From assembly GCA_017881915.1 (NCBI GenBank), contig JADGQK010000006.1, positions 1-61,240 of the forward strand: DNA of 61,240 nucleotides, written 5' to 3'. Below are positions 37,160 through 50,898 of the stretch, one piece after another. The translations under genes and the position numbers were made by a program. Positions within the stretch are counted from its first letter, which is position 1, and each line of letters starts with the position of its first letter. The notes under the pieces are model-generated. The model did no database searches. It had not been told where the DNA came from and saw only the letters and a list, made by a program, of their open reading frames with translations. This DNA comes from Chloroflexota bacterium. GTDB lineage: Bacteria > Chloroflexota > Limnocylindria > Limnocylindrales > CSP1-4.

Positions 37160-38235
37160 GAATGGCCCTCCGGCGTTGAGCAACGATCGAGGAGCGTGTC
37201 GATCCGCGGTTGGAACGTCCGTGCGCCGTGGAGTACAGCAACGGGTCCCGTGGTCGCGACCATCGTAGCGTCAGCGCCGGGCGACGCGGTCAGCCGTCCG
37301 ACGTTCGAACGCCACACCACGAGGTCGTCGGAGGTTGCCTCGAATTCCTTGCCGGTCGGGTCGATCGTCGCTTCGATTCGCGGCATTCCCAGCTCGCTGA
37401 GCAACGAGGTCCAGCTCCCGAGATCGTTCCAGCCGACATCGATGGGGAGGACGACGACGTCGCCGGCCAGCGATGCCGGCTCCAGCACGGCATAGTCGAT
37501 CGAGGTGGCCCGGACACGGTCATAGGCGTCACTCAGGTCGCCGGTCAGGCCTTTGGTCACCGTGGCCAGGATGTCCGGCGCATCGCGCTCGAAGGCGGCT
37601 CGGATCGTGGACCGCTGCCAGACGAAGATCCCGGCATTCCAGCTTGCGAGGCGGTCCTCGAACATCGATTCGGCCATCACGAGGTCAGGCTTCTCGGTGA
37701 ACCGCTCGACTCCATAGACCCTGCGCGGTCCTGGAGCCTGTGCATCGACCGTTTCGGCCGGCCCGGTTGGCAGGATGTAGCCGTATACCGTGGCGGGATA
37801 CGTCGGCTTGATGCCGAGCGTCACGATCGGTCGGGCCACCCCCGGGACGCCAGCCGCAGCGGCCCCGGCCGTGCGCAGGGCGGCCCGAAACTCGTCGCCG
37901 CGCTCGACGGTCTGGTCGGCCGGCAGGACGAGCATCACCTCGTCGTCAGGTCGGTCGATCGCCACGGTCGCCAGGGCGATCGCCGCCGCGGTATTTCGCC
38001 CCTGGGGCTCGGACAGGACATTCGCCAACGGCAGCTGGGCGGCGACGAGATCCGCATAGCGGCGGTCCGTGACGACGAAGATCGAGGCCGGTTCGACCAG
38101 TCCGACCAGGCGCTCAGCACCGAGCTGGAGGAGCGTGCGCTCGCCGAGCAGCGGCAGGAACGGCTTGGGGCGCTCCGGCGACGACAGCGGCCAGAGCCGG
38201 GTACCGCCGCCGCCGGCCAGGATGACGGCGTACAC
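37156..38235 (-). CDS. manC: mannose-1-phosphate guanylyltransferase
   Basis: YAVILAGGGGTRLWPLSSPERPKPFLPLLG; ENxxWNAGIFVWQ-type motif; GTG start with TAGAAT-N6. Confidence 0.9.
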   Translation of the reverse strand: MYAVILAGGGGTRLWPLSSPERPKPFLPLLGERTLLQLGAERLVGLVEPASIFVVTDRRYADLVAAQLPLANVLSEPQGRNTAAAIALATVAIDRPDDEVMLVLPADQTVERGDEFRAALRTAGAAAAGVPGVARPIVTLGIKPTYPATVYGYILPTGPAETVDAQAPGPRRVYGVERFTEKPDLVMAESMFEDRLASWNAGIFVWQRSTIRAAFERDAPDILATVTKGLTGDLSDAYDRVRATSIDYAVLEPASLAGDVVVLPIDVGWNDLGSWTSLLSELGMPRIEATIDPTGKEFEATSDDLVVWRSNVGRLTASPGADATMVATTGPVAVLHGARTFQPRIDTLLDRCSTPEGHS

Positions 38236-38288
38236 GGCCCGATTCTACAGCCCGCGGGTGGTCCGCCTCGGGGGTTGGCAGACCCCGC

Positions 38289-39518
38289 TCAGATCGCCTC
38301 TGCGACCGGCTCGGGCAGGGCGACCCCGGCGCCGTCGGCGAGGATGGCTGCCCGGTCGGTGCGTTCCCAGGGCAGGTCCAGGTCCGGCCGGCCGAAGTGG
38401 CCATAGGCGGCGGTCTGGCGGTAGATCGGGCGGCGCAGGTCGAGGGCCTCGATGATCGCGGCGGGTCGCAGGTCGAAATGCTCGGCGATCAGTTGCTGGA
38501 TCCGCTCGTCCGGGATCTTGCCGGTGCCGAACGACTCGACGGAGACGCTCAGCGGGTGGGCAATCCCGATCCCGTAGGCGAGCTCGATCTCGAAGCGATC
38601 TGCGAGGCCGGCGGCGACGACGTTCTTGGCCACCCAGCGGGCGGCATACGCGGCCGACCGGTCGACCTTCGTCGGGTCCTTGCCGCTGAACGCGCCTCCA
38701 CCATGGCGGGCCATCCCGCCGTACGTGTCGACGATGATCTTGCGCCCGGTCACGCCGGCGTCGCCCATCGGGCCGCCGGTCACGAACCGGCCGGTCGGAT
38801 TGATGTGCATGACCGGGTCGACGTCGCGCAGATGGCGGGGCAACATCGGCAGGATCACGGCCTCGGCGATGTCGTCGCCAATCTGCTCGACCGTCACGTC
38901 CGGATCGTGCTGGGTGCTGACCACGACCGTCTTCACCCGGCGCGGGATCCCGTGCTCGTACTCGAGGGTGACCTGGGTCTTGCCGTCCGGCCGGAGGTAG
39001 GGCAGCTGGCCGCTCTTGCGCAGCTCGGCCAGGCGCCGGGCCATCCGATGGGCGAGGGCGATCGGGAGGGGCATCAGCTCGGGCGTCTCGCGGCAGGCGA
39101 AGCCAAACATCATGCCCTGGTCACCCGCGCCGAGCTCGTGGCCGGATGCGCCCGTCGCGCGGTTCTCGAGAGCGGTATCGACGCCCATCGCAATGTCCCG
39201 CGACTGTTCCTTGATGCTGACGAGCACGCCGCAGGTCTGATAATCGAAGCCGTACTCGGCCCGGGTGTAGCCGATGTCGCAGACAGTATCCCGGACGATC
39301 GACTGAAAGTCGGCGTAGGTAGTCGTCGTGATCTCGCCGAGCACCACGACCAGGCCCGTGGTCGTCGCCGTCTCGCAGGCAACCCGTGCATCCGGATCCT
39401 CGCGGATGATCGCGTCGAGGATCGCGTCACTGATCTGGTCGCACATCTTGTCGGGATGCCCTTCGGTCACCGACTCGGACGTGAACAGGTACTCGGCCGC
39501 GTCGAGGATCGTGGTCAT
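38289..39518 (-). CDS. metK: S-adenosylmethionine synthase
   Basis: [57 protein letters not shown]. Confidence 0.96.
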   Translation of the reverse strand: MTTILDAAEYLFTSESVTEGHPDKMCDQISDAILDAIIREDPDARVACETATTTGLVVVLGEITTTTYADFQSIVRDTVCDIGYTRAEYGFDYQTCGVLVSIKEQSRDIAMGVDTALENRATGASGHELGAGDQGMMFGFACRETPELMPLPIALAHRMARRLAELRKSGQLPYLRPDGKTQVTLEYEHGIPRRVKTVVVSTQHDPDVTVEQIGDDIAEAVILPMLPRHLRDVDPVMHINPTGRFVTGGPMGDAGVTGRKIIVDTYGGMARHGGGAFSGKDPTKVDRSAAYAARWVAKNVVAAGLADRFEIELAYGIGIAHPLSVSVESFGTGKIPDERIQQLIAEHFDLRPAAIIEALDLRRPIYRQTAAYGHFGRPDLDLPWERTDRAAILADGAGVALPEPVAEAI

Positions 39519-39602
39519 GGAGCTCCTTTTGTGCTCGGGCAGGGTAGCACAGGCCTCGTCATCGGCCGTTCGGCAGGTCCCGCGGACCGGCTCCCGGGGG
39601 GT

Positions 39603-41827
39603 TCACTCGGCCTCGAGGACGAACAGCTGGGCCCAGTAGTCGCCGTGCGTGGCGACTTCGTGGCGATCGACGTCGAGGAACAGGCCGATCTCGGTCAACT
39701 CGTCACCACCCCGGACGAGCGCGTTGTCGCGCTCGATCGTGTCGGCCCGGGCCGGCCAGGTCGTCACCCGGTAGCGGAGGGCCGCGTCAAGCTCCCGCAG
39801 GCGGAGCCGGTTCACGCCCGGATTCGGCCGGGTGAGGGTCCGGTAGAAGCCGACGATCGCCTGGCGACGATCGTCCGAGACGGTCATCCAGGCCGTCTCG
39901 TTGCCGTCGCCCTCGAACGGGCTGCGCAGCCGGACGAAGCGTCCCCGTTGGAGCAGCTCACGATGGTCCTTGTAGAAGGCGACCTGGTCCGCAACCTCGG
40001 CGCATTCGGCAGGCGACAGGCTCGTGGCGTCGAGCTCGTAGCCGAAGACCCCGAAGAAGGCGACCGCGGCACGCATCCCGATCGGGGTCAGCCGGCCCGT
40101 CTGGTGGTTGGGCACGGCCGAGACATGGGCGCCCATCGAGGACAAGGGGTAGATCAGCGAGGCGCCCCACTGGATCCGCAGCCGCTCGATCGCGTCGGTG
40201 TCGTCGCTCGTCCAGGCCTGTGGGGCATACGCCAGGAGGCCGGGGTCGAACCGACCGCCGCCGCCCGCACAGGATTCGAACAGAATCTCGGGAAAGGCGG
40301 TCGTGAGCCGGGCGTACAGGTCGTACACACCCAGGATGTAGCGGTGGAAGAACTCGCCCTGGCGATCCGCCGGCAACCCCAGGCTGCCCGGCTCGGTGAT
40401 GTTCCGGTTCATGTCCCATTTGATGTACGAGATCGGCGCACTCGCCAGCAGCTCGGACAGAACTGCGAAGAGGTGGTCGACGATCTCCGGCCGGGACAGG
40501 TCGAGGACGAACTGGTCGCGGCTCTCCGTCCGCGACCGGCCCGGAATCCCGATCGCCCAGTCGGGGTGGGCGGCGAACAGCTGGCTCCGCTGGCTGACCA
40601 TCTCGGGCTCGATCCACAGACCAAAGCGAAGACCCAGGGCCTCGATCCGGCGGGCAAGGCCGTCGATCCCGTTGGGCAGCTTGCGCCGATCCACGAACCA
40701 GTCGCCGAGCGAGCTCGTGTCGTCGTCGCGGGCGCCGAACCAGCCGTCGTCGAGTACGAACAGCTCGATCCCCAGGTCGCGGGCGACCGTCGCGATGTCG
40801 ACCAGCTTCGTCTCGTCGAAGGCGAAGTAGGTTCCTTCCCAGTTGTTGATCAGGACCGGCCGGGCACGGTCGCGCCAGGTGCCCCGGGCCAGGCGCTCGC
40901 GGTACAGCCGGTGGTAGGCAAGGCTCAGGCCATCCAGGCCCGCCTCCGAGAAGGCGAGGACCGCCTCCGGTGTGGCGAAGTCGGCGCCCGGCTCCAGGAT
41001 CCAGGCAAAGCCCTCGGGGTTGATCCCCAGGCGGACCCGGGTCGTGCCGAATGGACCGACCTCGGCCTCGGCCAGGAAGTTGCCCGAGTAGACGAGACTG
41101 AACCCGTAGGCCTCGCCGGCGGTCTCGGTCGTCGAGGCGCGCCGCAGGATCAGCGACGGATCGTGCTCGTGCCCCGATGCTCCCCGAAGGCTGGCGGTGG
41201 ACTGGCGGCCAGGAGCCAGCCGGCGGTTGGTGATGTGCCGCTCGCGCGCCCACGCACCGCTCAACTGGACGAGCGTCCAGTCGTCATCGGGCAGGTCGAG
41301 CGAGGTGCTCATCGCGGTCGTGATCCGCAGGCGCGACGTACCGCCATTGCGGATCCGGACTCGACGGGAGACGATCGGGTGGTCGCGGAAGATCGTGTAC
41401 GAGAGGGTGACCCGGGCCTTGCTCGGGCCGTCGGCCAGCTCGATCTCGAGGCTCGTCGCCTCGTCGTCGGCCTCGACGTAGGTGGATGGCAAGCCCGGAA
41501 TCCCCGCTTTGCCCGGGAAGATCCGGTGGCTGACGTAATCGAGCCGGAGCATGCTCGAGCCGTCGGCCTGCTCGATCGTCAGGGCCGGCATCCGGTAGTC
41601 GCCGCCGCCGGCGGTCGGGTATTCAAGCGCGATCGGGTCGTCGAGCCGATTCGAGAAGCCCGCGAATCCGGCCCGTCCAAGGTGTCGATACGAACGTCCG
41701 CGGGCAAGTGGAGCGCCGAAGTGGAGTTGCCCGATCGAGCCGTTCTCGAGGACCCGAACGACGTAACTGACCTGCTTGTTGTGGAGGTGGAGCTGACCCG
41801 AGGACGCATTCCATTCGATGCCCATCA

Positions 41828-41828
<1 letters not shown>
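39603..41828 (-). CDS. alpha-galactosidase, GH36
   Basis: FVLDDGWFGARDDDTSSLGDW, YIKWDMNRNITEPGS, ESCAGGGGRFD. Confidence 0.92.
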
Positions 41829-45052
<3,224 letters not shown>

Positions 45053-45078
45053 TTACGGTCGGATTCGGCGTGATTTGG

Positions 45079-45110
45079 GTGGAGAATCGGTCCGCTTCGC
45101 CGATCTCCAC
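45079..45110. promoter_or_regulatory. Long inverted repeat in the lacZ/methyltransferase divergent region
   Basis: GTGGAG-A-ATCGG ... CCGAT-CTCCAC, 11 paired bp with one bulge. Confidence 0.5.
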
Positions 45111-45299
45111 GCACGATCTGGGCCGGCCTGCGCCTCCCAGGTCCCGAATCGAGGCTCAACCCGACCATACCGCCGCTGGGGACGGAATATGGCAAGATCC
45201 AGCGCGTCCGCCCGCCCGCCGAACTCGGGACGAATGTCGCTACCAGACGCGCTAGCCTGCGGCCGCGATCTCGAGCCTCCGACCGGTTACCCTCGCTGC

Positions 45300-46184
45300 G
45301 TGGAAGCCGACGATCCCGATGTGCGACCAGCGACCCCCGCCGAGGCGACGGACGTGCGCGCGATGCACGCCGCGACGGGCGTCGCCTGGGATGAGGCGGC
45401 GGAGCGCTACGAAGGCTGGCTCGACGAGGCGATCGAGCTGATCCGTGGCGGCGGGAGCAACCTCTTCCCAGAGGAGGTCGAGCTGCTCGGCGACCTCCAC
45501 GGGCAGTGCCGGCGCGCGATCCACCTCCAATGCGCCGGCGGCCGGGACACGCTGTCGCTCTGGCGACTCGGTGCCGACGAGGTGGTTGGCGTGGACCTGA
45601 GCCCACGGATGATCGACCTCGCCCGGCGTCTCACGGCGGCAACCGGCGCCCCGGCCAGTTGGTTCGTGTCAGACGTGCTCGACACGCCGCACGAGCTGGA
45701 CGGCACCGCGAACCTCGTGTACACCGGCCGCGGCTCATTGCTCTGGCTCCAGGATCTGGATGCGTGGGCAGCAGTCGTGGCGCGGCTGCTCGTGCCGGGC
45801 GGCCGGCTCGTCCTGTTCGAAGGTCATCCGTTCGAGTGGCTCGTCGATGGCGACGAAGACGGTCGCTGGGCCCTGACCGACTACGACTACTTCGCCCGCC
45901 CCGAGGCCTCGCGCGGCTGGTCACCCGGATTCATCGACCACCTCTCGATCCCCGATGGCCAGCAGCACTGGAAGTTCTCACGCGCCTGGACCCTCGGCGA
46001 GGTCGTCACGGCCGTCGCGGGAGCCGGCCTCCGGATCGAGCGCCTCGTCGAATCGCCTCGTGACTGGTGGAGCGGCCACAGCGACATTGCCCCCGGAGAG
46101 CGGGGGCGCCTGCCCCTTTCGTTCGGACTGATCGCAACAATTACATCGAGGCCCGCTTCTCCCACAGGTCGTGGGCAAGCATGA
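45300..46184 (+). CDS. class I SAM-dependent methyltransferase
   Basis: AIHLQCAGGRDTLSLWRLGADEVVGVDLSPRMIDLARRLTAATG; GTG start 6 nt after TACCCT. Confidence 0.87.
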   Translation: MEADDPDVRPATPAEATDVRAMHAATGVAWDEAAERYEGWLDEAIELIRGGGSNLFPEEVELLGDLHGQCRRAIHLQCAGGRDTLSLWRLGADEVVGVDLSPRMIDLARRLTAATGAPASWFVSDVLDTPHELDGTANLVYTGRGSLLWLQDLDAWAAVVARLLVPGGRLVLFEGHPFEWLVDGDEDGRWALTDYDYFARPEASRGWSPGFIDHLSIPDGQQHWKFSRAWTLGEVVTAVAGAGLRIERLVESPRDWWSGHSDIAPGERGRLPLSFGLIATITSRPASPTGRGQA

Positions 46185-46617
46185 GCACCACGGGGCTACG
46201 TCCGTCGCGGGCCCAGATGCGTGCCCGAGCTCCGACCACTGGACGTCGTCAATGCCGTGCGTCAGTTCGCTAGGCTCAGCCCGCCAGACGCCGGGCTCGA
46301 TCGGGGTTCGGGGGCCGAGAGCCGACCTAGCCTCGACAGATTCCGCGTGCATGGTCGCTCTGAGCACAGGGGCCTAGCTCTGGGTGCAGTTCGCACCCGA
46401 CGGCGCGGGTCGCTCGGGCAAGAATCCGCCACGCCACGCCCAGACGGTCAACGACTCCCCTCTGCCGAGCCCCTTCGCGCCGCAATTTGAGGCGCTCAGG
46501 CTTGGCGTTGTGCTCACAGCGACCATGCACCAAGAATCGGCCGGGCCAAGGAGCGTGGGTCGATCCAGAGGCCCCGGCCCAAGCGACGTGGGACGAGCCG
46601 CGCCGCGCCGCCGAACG

Positions 46618-47898
46618 TCAGGTGCCGTGCTCCCAGGACGCCATGTAGGCCACCTGCTCGGGCGTCATGGGGTCGAGGGTGATCCCGAGCGCCGCAAGCT
46701 TGAGCCGGGCGACCTCGGCGTCGATCTCCTCGGGCACGACGTAGACACCCGGCTTGAGCTCGGCATGGTGTTTCGCCGCGTACTCGGCCGACAGGGCCTG
46801 ATTGGCAAAGCTCATGTCCATGACCGCCGCCGGGTGACCCTCGGCCGCGCCCAGGTTGACCAGCCGGCCCTCGGCGATCAGGTTGACCCGCTTGCCGCCC
46901 AGGTCGAACTCCTGGACGTTGTGGCGGACTTCGCGGACGTGGCCCTCGGCCATTTCACGCAACGCGTCCAGGTCCAGCTCAGCATCGAAATGGCCCGAGT
47001 TGGCCATGATCGCGCCCTCGCGCATCGCCGCGAAGTGCTCGCGCCGGAAGACGTTGACGTTGCCGGTGGCAGTGATGAACAGCTGGCCCCAGGGCGCAGC
47101 CTGCGCCACGGTCATCACCTGGAAGCCGTCCATCAGTGCCTCGAGCGCCCGGATCGGATCGACCTCGATCACCGCGACGTGGGCGCCGTGGCCGGACATC
47201 CGGGCCGCGATTCCCTTGCCCACCCAGCCGTAGCCGGCAACGACGACCTGCCGCCCGGCGATCAGGATGTTCGTCGCCCGGAGGATCCCGTCGAGCGTGG
47301 ACTGGCCCGTGCCATAGCGGTTGTCGAAGAGGTGCTTCGTCTGGGCCTCGTTGACGGCCACGACCGGGAACAGCAGCTTGTTCTTGGCGGCCATCGCCTT
47401 GAGCCGGATCACCCCGGTCGTCGTCTCTTCGGTCCCGGCCTTGACCTCGGCGAGCTGAGCGGGCCGATGCTCATGGAGAAGGTTGACCAGGTCGCAGCCG
47501 TCGTCCATCGTGAGCTCGGGATGGGTGTCGGCAACCGCGTTGAGGTGGCCGTAATACGTGGCGTCGTCCTCGCCGTGGCGCGCGTAGCAGCTGATCCCGT
47601 AGGCGGCGACGAGGGCCGCGGCGACGTCGTCCTGGGTCGAGAGCGGGTTCGAGGCTGCCAGGGTGACCTGCGCACCGCCGGCCTTGAGCGCCCGCATGAG
47701 ATTCGCCGTCTCGGTCGTGACGTGGAGGCAGGCGCCGATGCGCAGGCCCTCGAGTGGACGCTCACGCTCGAAGCGTTCGCTGATCAGGCGCAGGACGGGC
47801 ATCTCGCGGGCCGCCCACTCGATCCGGCGGACGCCCTCATCGGCCAGGCCGAGGTCGGCGACATCGTGATCCGGCAGGTCAGTGGTGGGGGTGGTCAT
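46618..47898 (-). CDS. ahcY: adenosylhomocysteinase
   Basis: [74 protein letters not shown]. Confidence 0.95.
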   Translation of the reverse strand: MTTPTTDLPDHDVADLGLADEGVRRIEWAAREMPVLRLISERFERERPLEGLRIGACLHVTTETANLMRALKAGGAQVTLAASNPLSTQDDVAAALVAAYGISCYARHGEDDATYYGHLNAVADTHPELTMDDGCDLVNLLHEHRPAQLAEVKAGTEETTTGVIRLKAMAAKNKLLFPVVAVNEAQTKHLFDNRYGTGQSTLDGILRATNILIAGRQVVVAGYGWVGKGIAARMSGHGAHVAVIEVDPIRALEALMDGFQVMTVAQAAPWGQLFITATGNVNVFRREHFAAMREGAIMANSGHFDAELDLDALREMAEGHVREVRHNVQEFDLGGKRVNLIAEGRLVNLGAAEGHPAAVMDMSFANQALSAEYAAKHHAELKPGVYVVPEEIDAEVARLKLAALGITLDPMTPEQVAYMASWEHGT

Positions 47899-48766
47899 CA
47901 GGGTCGGTCTCCTTGCGGGCTGAGAGGAAACGCCGGAGCGGGCCGGGCAGGCCGGGCCATGGCGCCCCGACCCGGTGGACGAGTCGCTCCTCGAACCGGA
48001 CGTGCTCCTGGTAGCCGAGCCGGCGATAGGCCTGCAACGCGGGCGGGTTGTCGGCCCGGACGTTGAGCACGACCTGGTCGCAGAAGCGGAGCAGCTCGGC
48101 GGTGACCGCCCCGGTGGTTGCCGTAGCGTAACCCCGGCCGCGGTACTCCACCTGGGTCAGGACGTTGCCCACGACGGCCAACCTGGCCGTCGGGCTGACG
48201 ACGTGGGTCCCGGCAGCGGCCACCAGACGACCGTTGACCCGGACGCCGAAGTAGACGCCGTCGGCGATCGAGCTCGAGCCGAGCCACGATGCAAACCCAA
48301 GCTGGTACAGCCGGTTCAGCTCGCCGACCTCGATCGGCAGCAGCCGGCGGGTATCCGCGGGGTAGGGCCGGAACGTGGAGCGATCGACCCACATCCGGAC
48401 CATCTGCGGCCCGGGATCCAGGCGATAGCTCGTCCCGACGGCCGGCAAGGCTGCCGGGAGGGCCGCTACGTAGGCGGCGCGCGGCTTGACCAGGTCGCGC
48501 AGGGCAGCCTCGATTCCGTCGTTCCGGCCCATCACGAAGAGCGGCTGTGGCGACAGGCCGGCGTACTCGAGGGCAACCGCCACCAGGTCTGTCCCGACGA
48601 AGGCGCCACCCCAGCGGGTCCGGCTGAACTCGCGATCGTCGAGATCGCAGATGGCATAGGCCGCGAAGAGGCGGTCCTGCTCGAGGAACTGGCGCAGGAG
48701 CACCCGGTCGGTCGTGGTCCGGGTAACGAGCCCGGCCTCGCGCCGCGACACGACGATGCTGGCCAT
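47879..48766 (-). CDS. GNAT family N-acetyltransferase
   Basis: [56 protein letters not shown]. Confidence 0.85.
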   Translation of the reverse strand: MASIVVSRREAGLVTRTTTDRVLLRQFLEQDRLFAAYAICDLDDREFSRTRWGGAFVGTDLVAVALEYAGLSPQPLFVMGRNDGIEAALRDLVKPRAAYVAALPAALPAVGTSYRLDPGPQMVRMWVDRSTFRPYPADTRRLLPIEVGELNRLYQLGFASWLGSSSIADGVYFGVRVNGRLVAAAGTHVVSPTARLAVVGNVLTQVEYRGRGYATATTGAVTAELLRFCDQVVLNVRADNPPALQAYRRLGYQEHVRFEERLVHRVGAPWPGLPGPLRRFLSARKETDPDDHPHH

Positions 48767-50301
48767 CAGCCGGCGACCTCCGCCGCGGCAGGTGGGCCGA
48801 CCGCATCCCCGGGCAATGGGCCGGGCGCGTCCGCGGCGGGTGCGCCGTCGCGGTCCGCGTACTGGGCGAGGTGGGCGGCCGCCTCGTGCTCGGACTTCGC
48901 GGCGACCGCCGTCGCCAGGGCAGGTCCGAAGGGCGCCCGAAGCACCCCCTCCTCGGTCACGATCGCGCTGATCAGCTCCGCCGGCGTCATGTCGAAGGCG
49001 GGGTTCCAGGCCTTGCCGAAGCGCGGCGCGATCCGGGTCTGACCAACGTGGAAGAGCTCGTCTTCGGAGCGCAGCTCGATCGGGATCGCGGAGCCGTCGG
49101 CCGTCGCCACGTCGACCGAGCTGAGCGGCGCGCAGACGTAGAAAGGCACGCCATGGCGAGCGGCCAGGACCGCCAACGGATAGGTCCCGATCTTGTTCGC
49201 GGTATCGCCGTTGGCGGCGATCCGGTCGGCGCCCACGAGGACGGCATCCACCCGGCCGGAAGCGAGCAGCGAGCCGGCCGCGCCATCGGCGATCAGGGTG
49301 TAGGGCACGCCGGCCTGGACCAGCTCCCAGGCCGTGAGCCGGGCGCCCTGGAGATACGGCCGAGTCTCGTCGACGAAGATCTCCAGCCGGCGGTTGGCCG
49401 ACCAGGCCGCCTGAACGACGCCCAGGGCGGTCCCGAACTGGCCACAGGCGAGCGGCCCCGTGTTGCAGTGGGTCAGCAGCCGGAGCTCCCGGTCGGGCGT
49501 CGCCGGCAGGATCGCCAGGCCGTACTCGGCCAGCGCGGCGTGATCCCGGGTTGCCTCGGCGCAGATCGCGTCGGCCTCGGCCCGAAGGACGTTGGCGACG
49601 ACCTCGCCGTCATCGCCCAGGTCCCCCAGCCGCTCGACCCGGGCGAGCATTCGATCGACCGCCCAGGCGATGTTGACGGCGGTCGGCCGGCTCTGGCGGA
49701 GAGCCGTTGCCGCGCCCCGGAGCAGGGCCCGTCGCTCCGATGGGGGCTGGCTGCGCGACTGCTCGGCCGTCAGGGCCAGGCCGTAGGCAGCCGCCTGGCC
49801 CAGTGCCGGCGCACCGCGAACCACCATCTCCCTGATCGCGACGGCGACCTGGCCGCCGTCGCTGCAGGGGTACTCGAGCAGCTGGCCAGGCAGCTTGCGC
49901 TGGTCGATGAACAGGATTCGATCCGCCTCCATCCGGAACGCCGTCCGGAACCCGCGCGACTCCCCGGGGGCCGGGTTGGCCAGGGCCGGTGCGGTCACGA
50001 CCGCGCCGTCAGCCAGGGCGGCTGTCGCCGTGATCATCGGATTGACCGGCGCGACGGGCTGGTTGAGGCCCAGCGCCGCTTCCGGGTTGAGCAGGACTCC
50101 CGCGGCATCCGAGGCCGCTCGTTGGAGCGCCCCGGCCGCGCCGGCGGCCGTCGCCGCCGTGTGGATCACCTCGACCGCAAACTGGCGGAAGAAACGGCGC
50201 CGGCCCAGGTCCACCTCGGCGCCTGGGTCCGGGGCGGCGGCAGAGGGACTGGCCGGGAGGCCTTCCCGGTCGGACGAATCGCCGTTGGTTGGGTCGCTCA
50301 C
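48766..50301 (-). CDS. mtnA: S-methyl-5-thioribose-1-phosphate isomerase with Tat-like N-terminal extension
   Basis: REMVVRGAPALGQAAAYGLAL, THCNTGPLACGQFGTALGVV, VGADRIAANGDTANKIGTYPLAVLA; N-terminal RRRFFRQFAVEVIHTAATAAGAAGAL. Confidence 0.88.
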   Translation of the reverse strand: MSDPTNGDSSDREGLPASPSAAAPDPGAEVDLGRRRFFRQFAVEVIHTAATAAGAAGALQRAASDAAGVLLNPEAALGLNQPVAPVNPMITATAALADGAVVTAPALANPAPGESRGFRTAFRMEADRILFIDQRKLPGQLLEYPCSDGGQVAVAIREMVVRGAPALGQAAAYGLALTAEQSRSQPPSERRALLRGAATALRQSRPTAVNIAWAVDRMLARVERLGDLGDDGEVVANVLRAEADAICAEATRDHAALAEYGLAILPATPDRELRLLTHCNTGPLACGQFGTALGVVQAAWSANRRLEIFVDETRPYLQGARLTAWELVQAGVPYTLIADGAAGSLLASGRVDAVLVGADRIAANGDTANKIGTYPLAVLAARHGVPFYVCAPLSSVDVATADGSAIPIELRSEDELFHVGQTRIAPRFGKAWNPAFDMTPAELISAIVTEEGVLRAPFGPALATAVAAKSEHEAAAHLAQYADRDGAPAADAPGPLPGDAVGPPAAAEVAG

Positions 50302-50311
50302 CGTGTGCGGC

Positions 50312-50833
50312 TCAGTAGCGGACGACGCTCTCGACCCGGATGCCCTGGAGCCGCTCGCGTCCCTTGAGGAACTCGAGCTCGACGAGGAAGCCCAGGCCGA
50401 CCACCTCGCCCTGCAACCGCTCGACCAGGTCGATCGTGCCGCGGACCGTCCCGCCGGTGGCCAGGAGGTCGTCGACGATGAGGACCCGCTGGCCCGGTTG
50501 AATCGCGTCGCGGTGGATCTCGAGCGTGTTCGAGCCGTACTCCAGGGCGTATTCAACGGTGATCGTCTCGGCCGGCAGCTTGCCCAGCTTGCGCACGGGC
50601 ACGAGTCCGGCCTTGAGCAGGTAGGCCATCGGGGCGCTGAAGATGAAACCACGCGATTCCATGCCCACGACCAGGTCGACCTTGTCCCCGCGCCACGGCT
50701 CGAGCATCAGGTCGATCGACTCCAGGTAGGCAGCCGGGTCCTTCAGCAGCGTGGTGATGTCGTAGAACAGGATGCCTGGCTTCGGGAAATCGGGAATCTC
50801 GCGAATCCTGGCGCGGAGTTCCTCGGCGGACAT
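50312..50833 (-). CDS. apt: adenine phosphoribosyltransferase
   Basis: IREIPDFPKPGILFYDITTLLKDP; VLIVDDLLATGGTV. Confidence 0.94.
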   Translation of the reverse strand: MSAEELRARIREIPDFPKPGILFYDITTLLKDPAAYLESIDLMLEPWRGDKVDLVVGMESRGFIFSAPMAYLLKAGLVPVRKLGKLPAETITVEYALEYGSNTLEIHRDAIQPGQRVLIVDDLLATGGTVRGTIDLVERLQGEVVGLGFLVELEFLKGRERLQGIRVESVVRY

Positions 50834-50898
50834 TCGGCTTGGGGCCTCCGGTGAGGTGGCTGGCTCAATCGCAGGAGTGCACCTGCGGAGGTTGCAGT

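Noticed and set aside
39519-39602. SAM riboswitch upstream of metK
   Set aside because: The ~85-nt leader lacks recognisable SAM-riboswitch conserved blocks; it shows only a TACCCT -10-like box and an aaggag SD.
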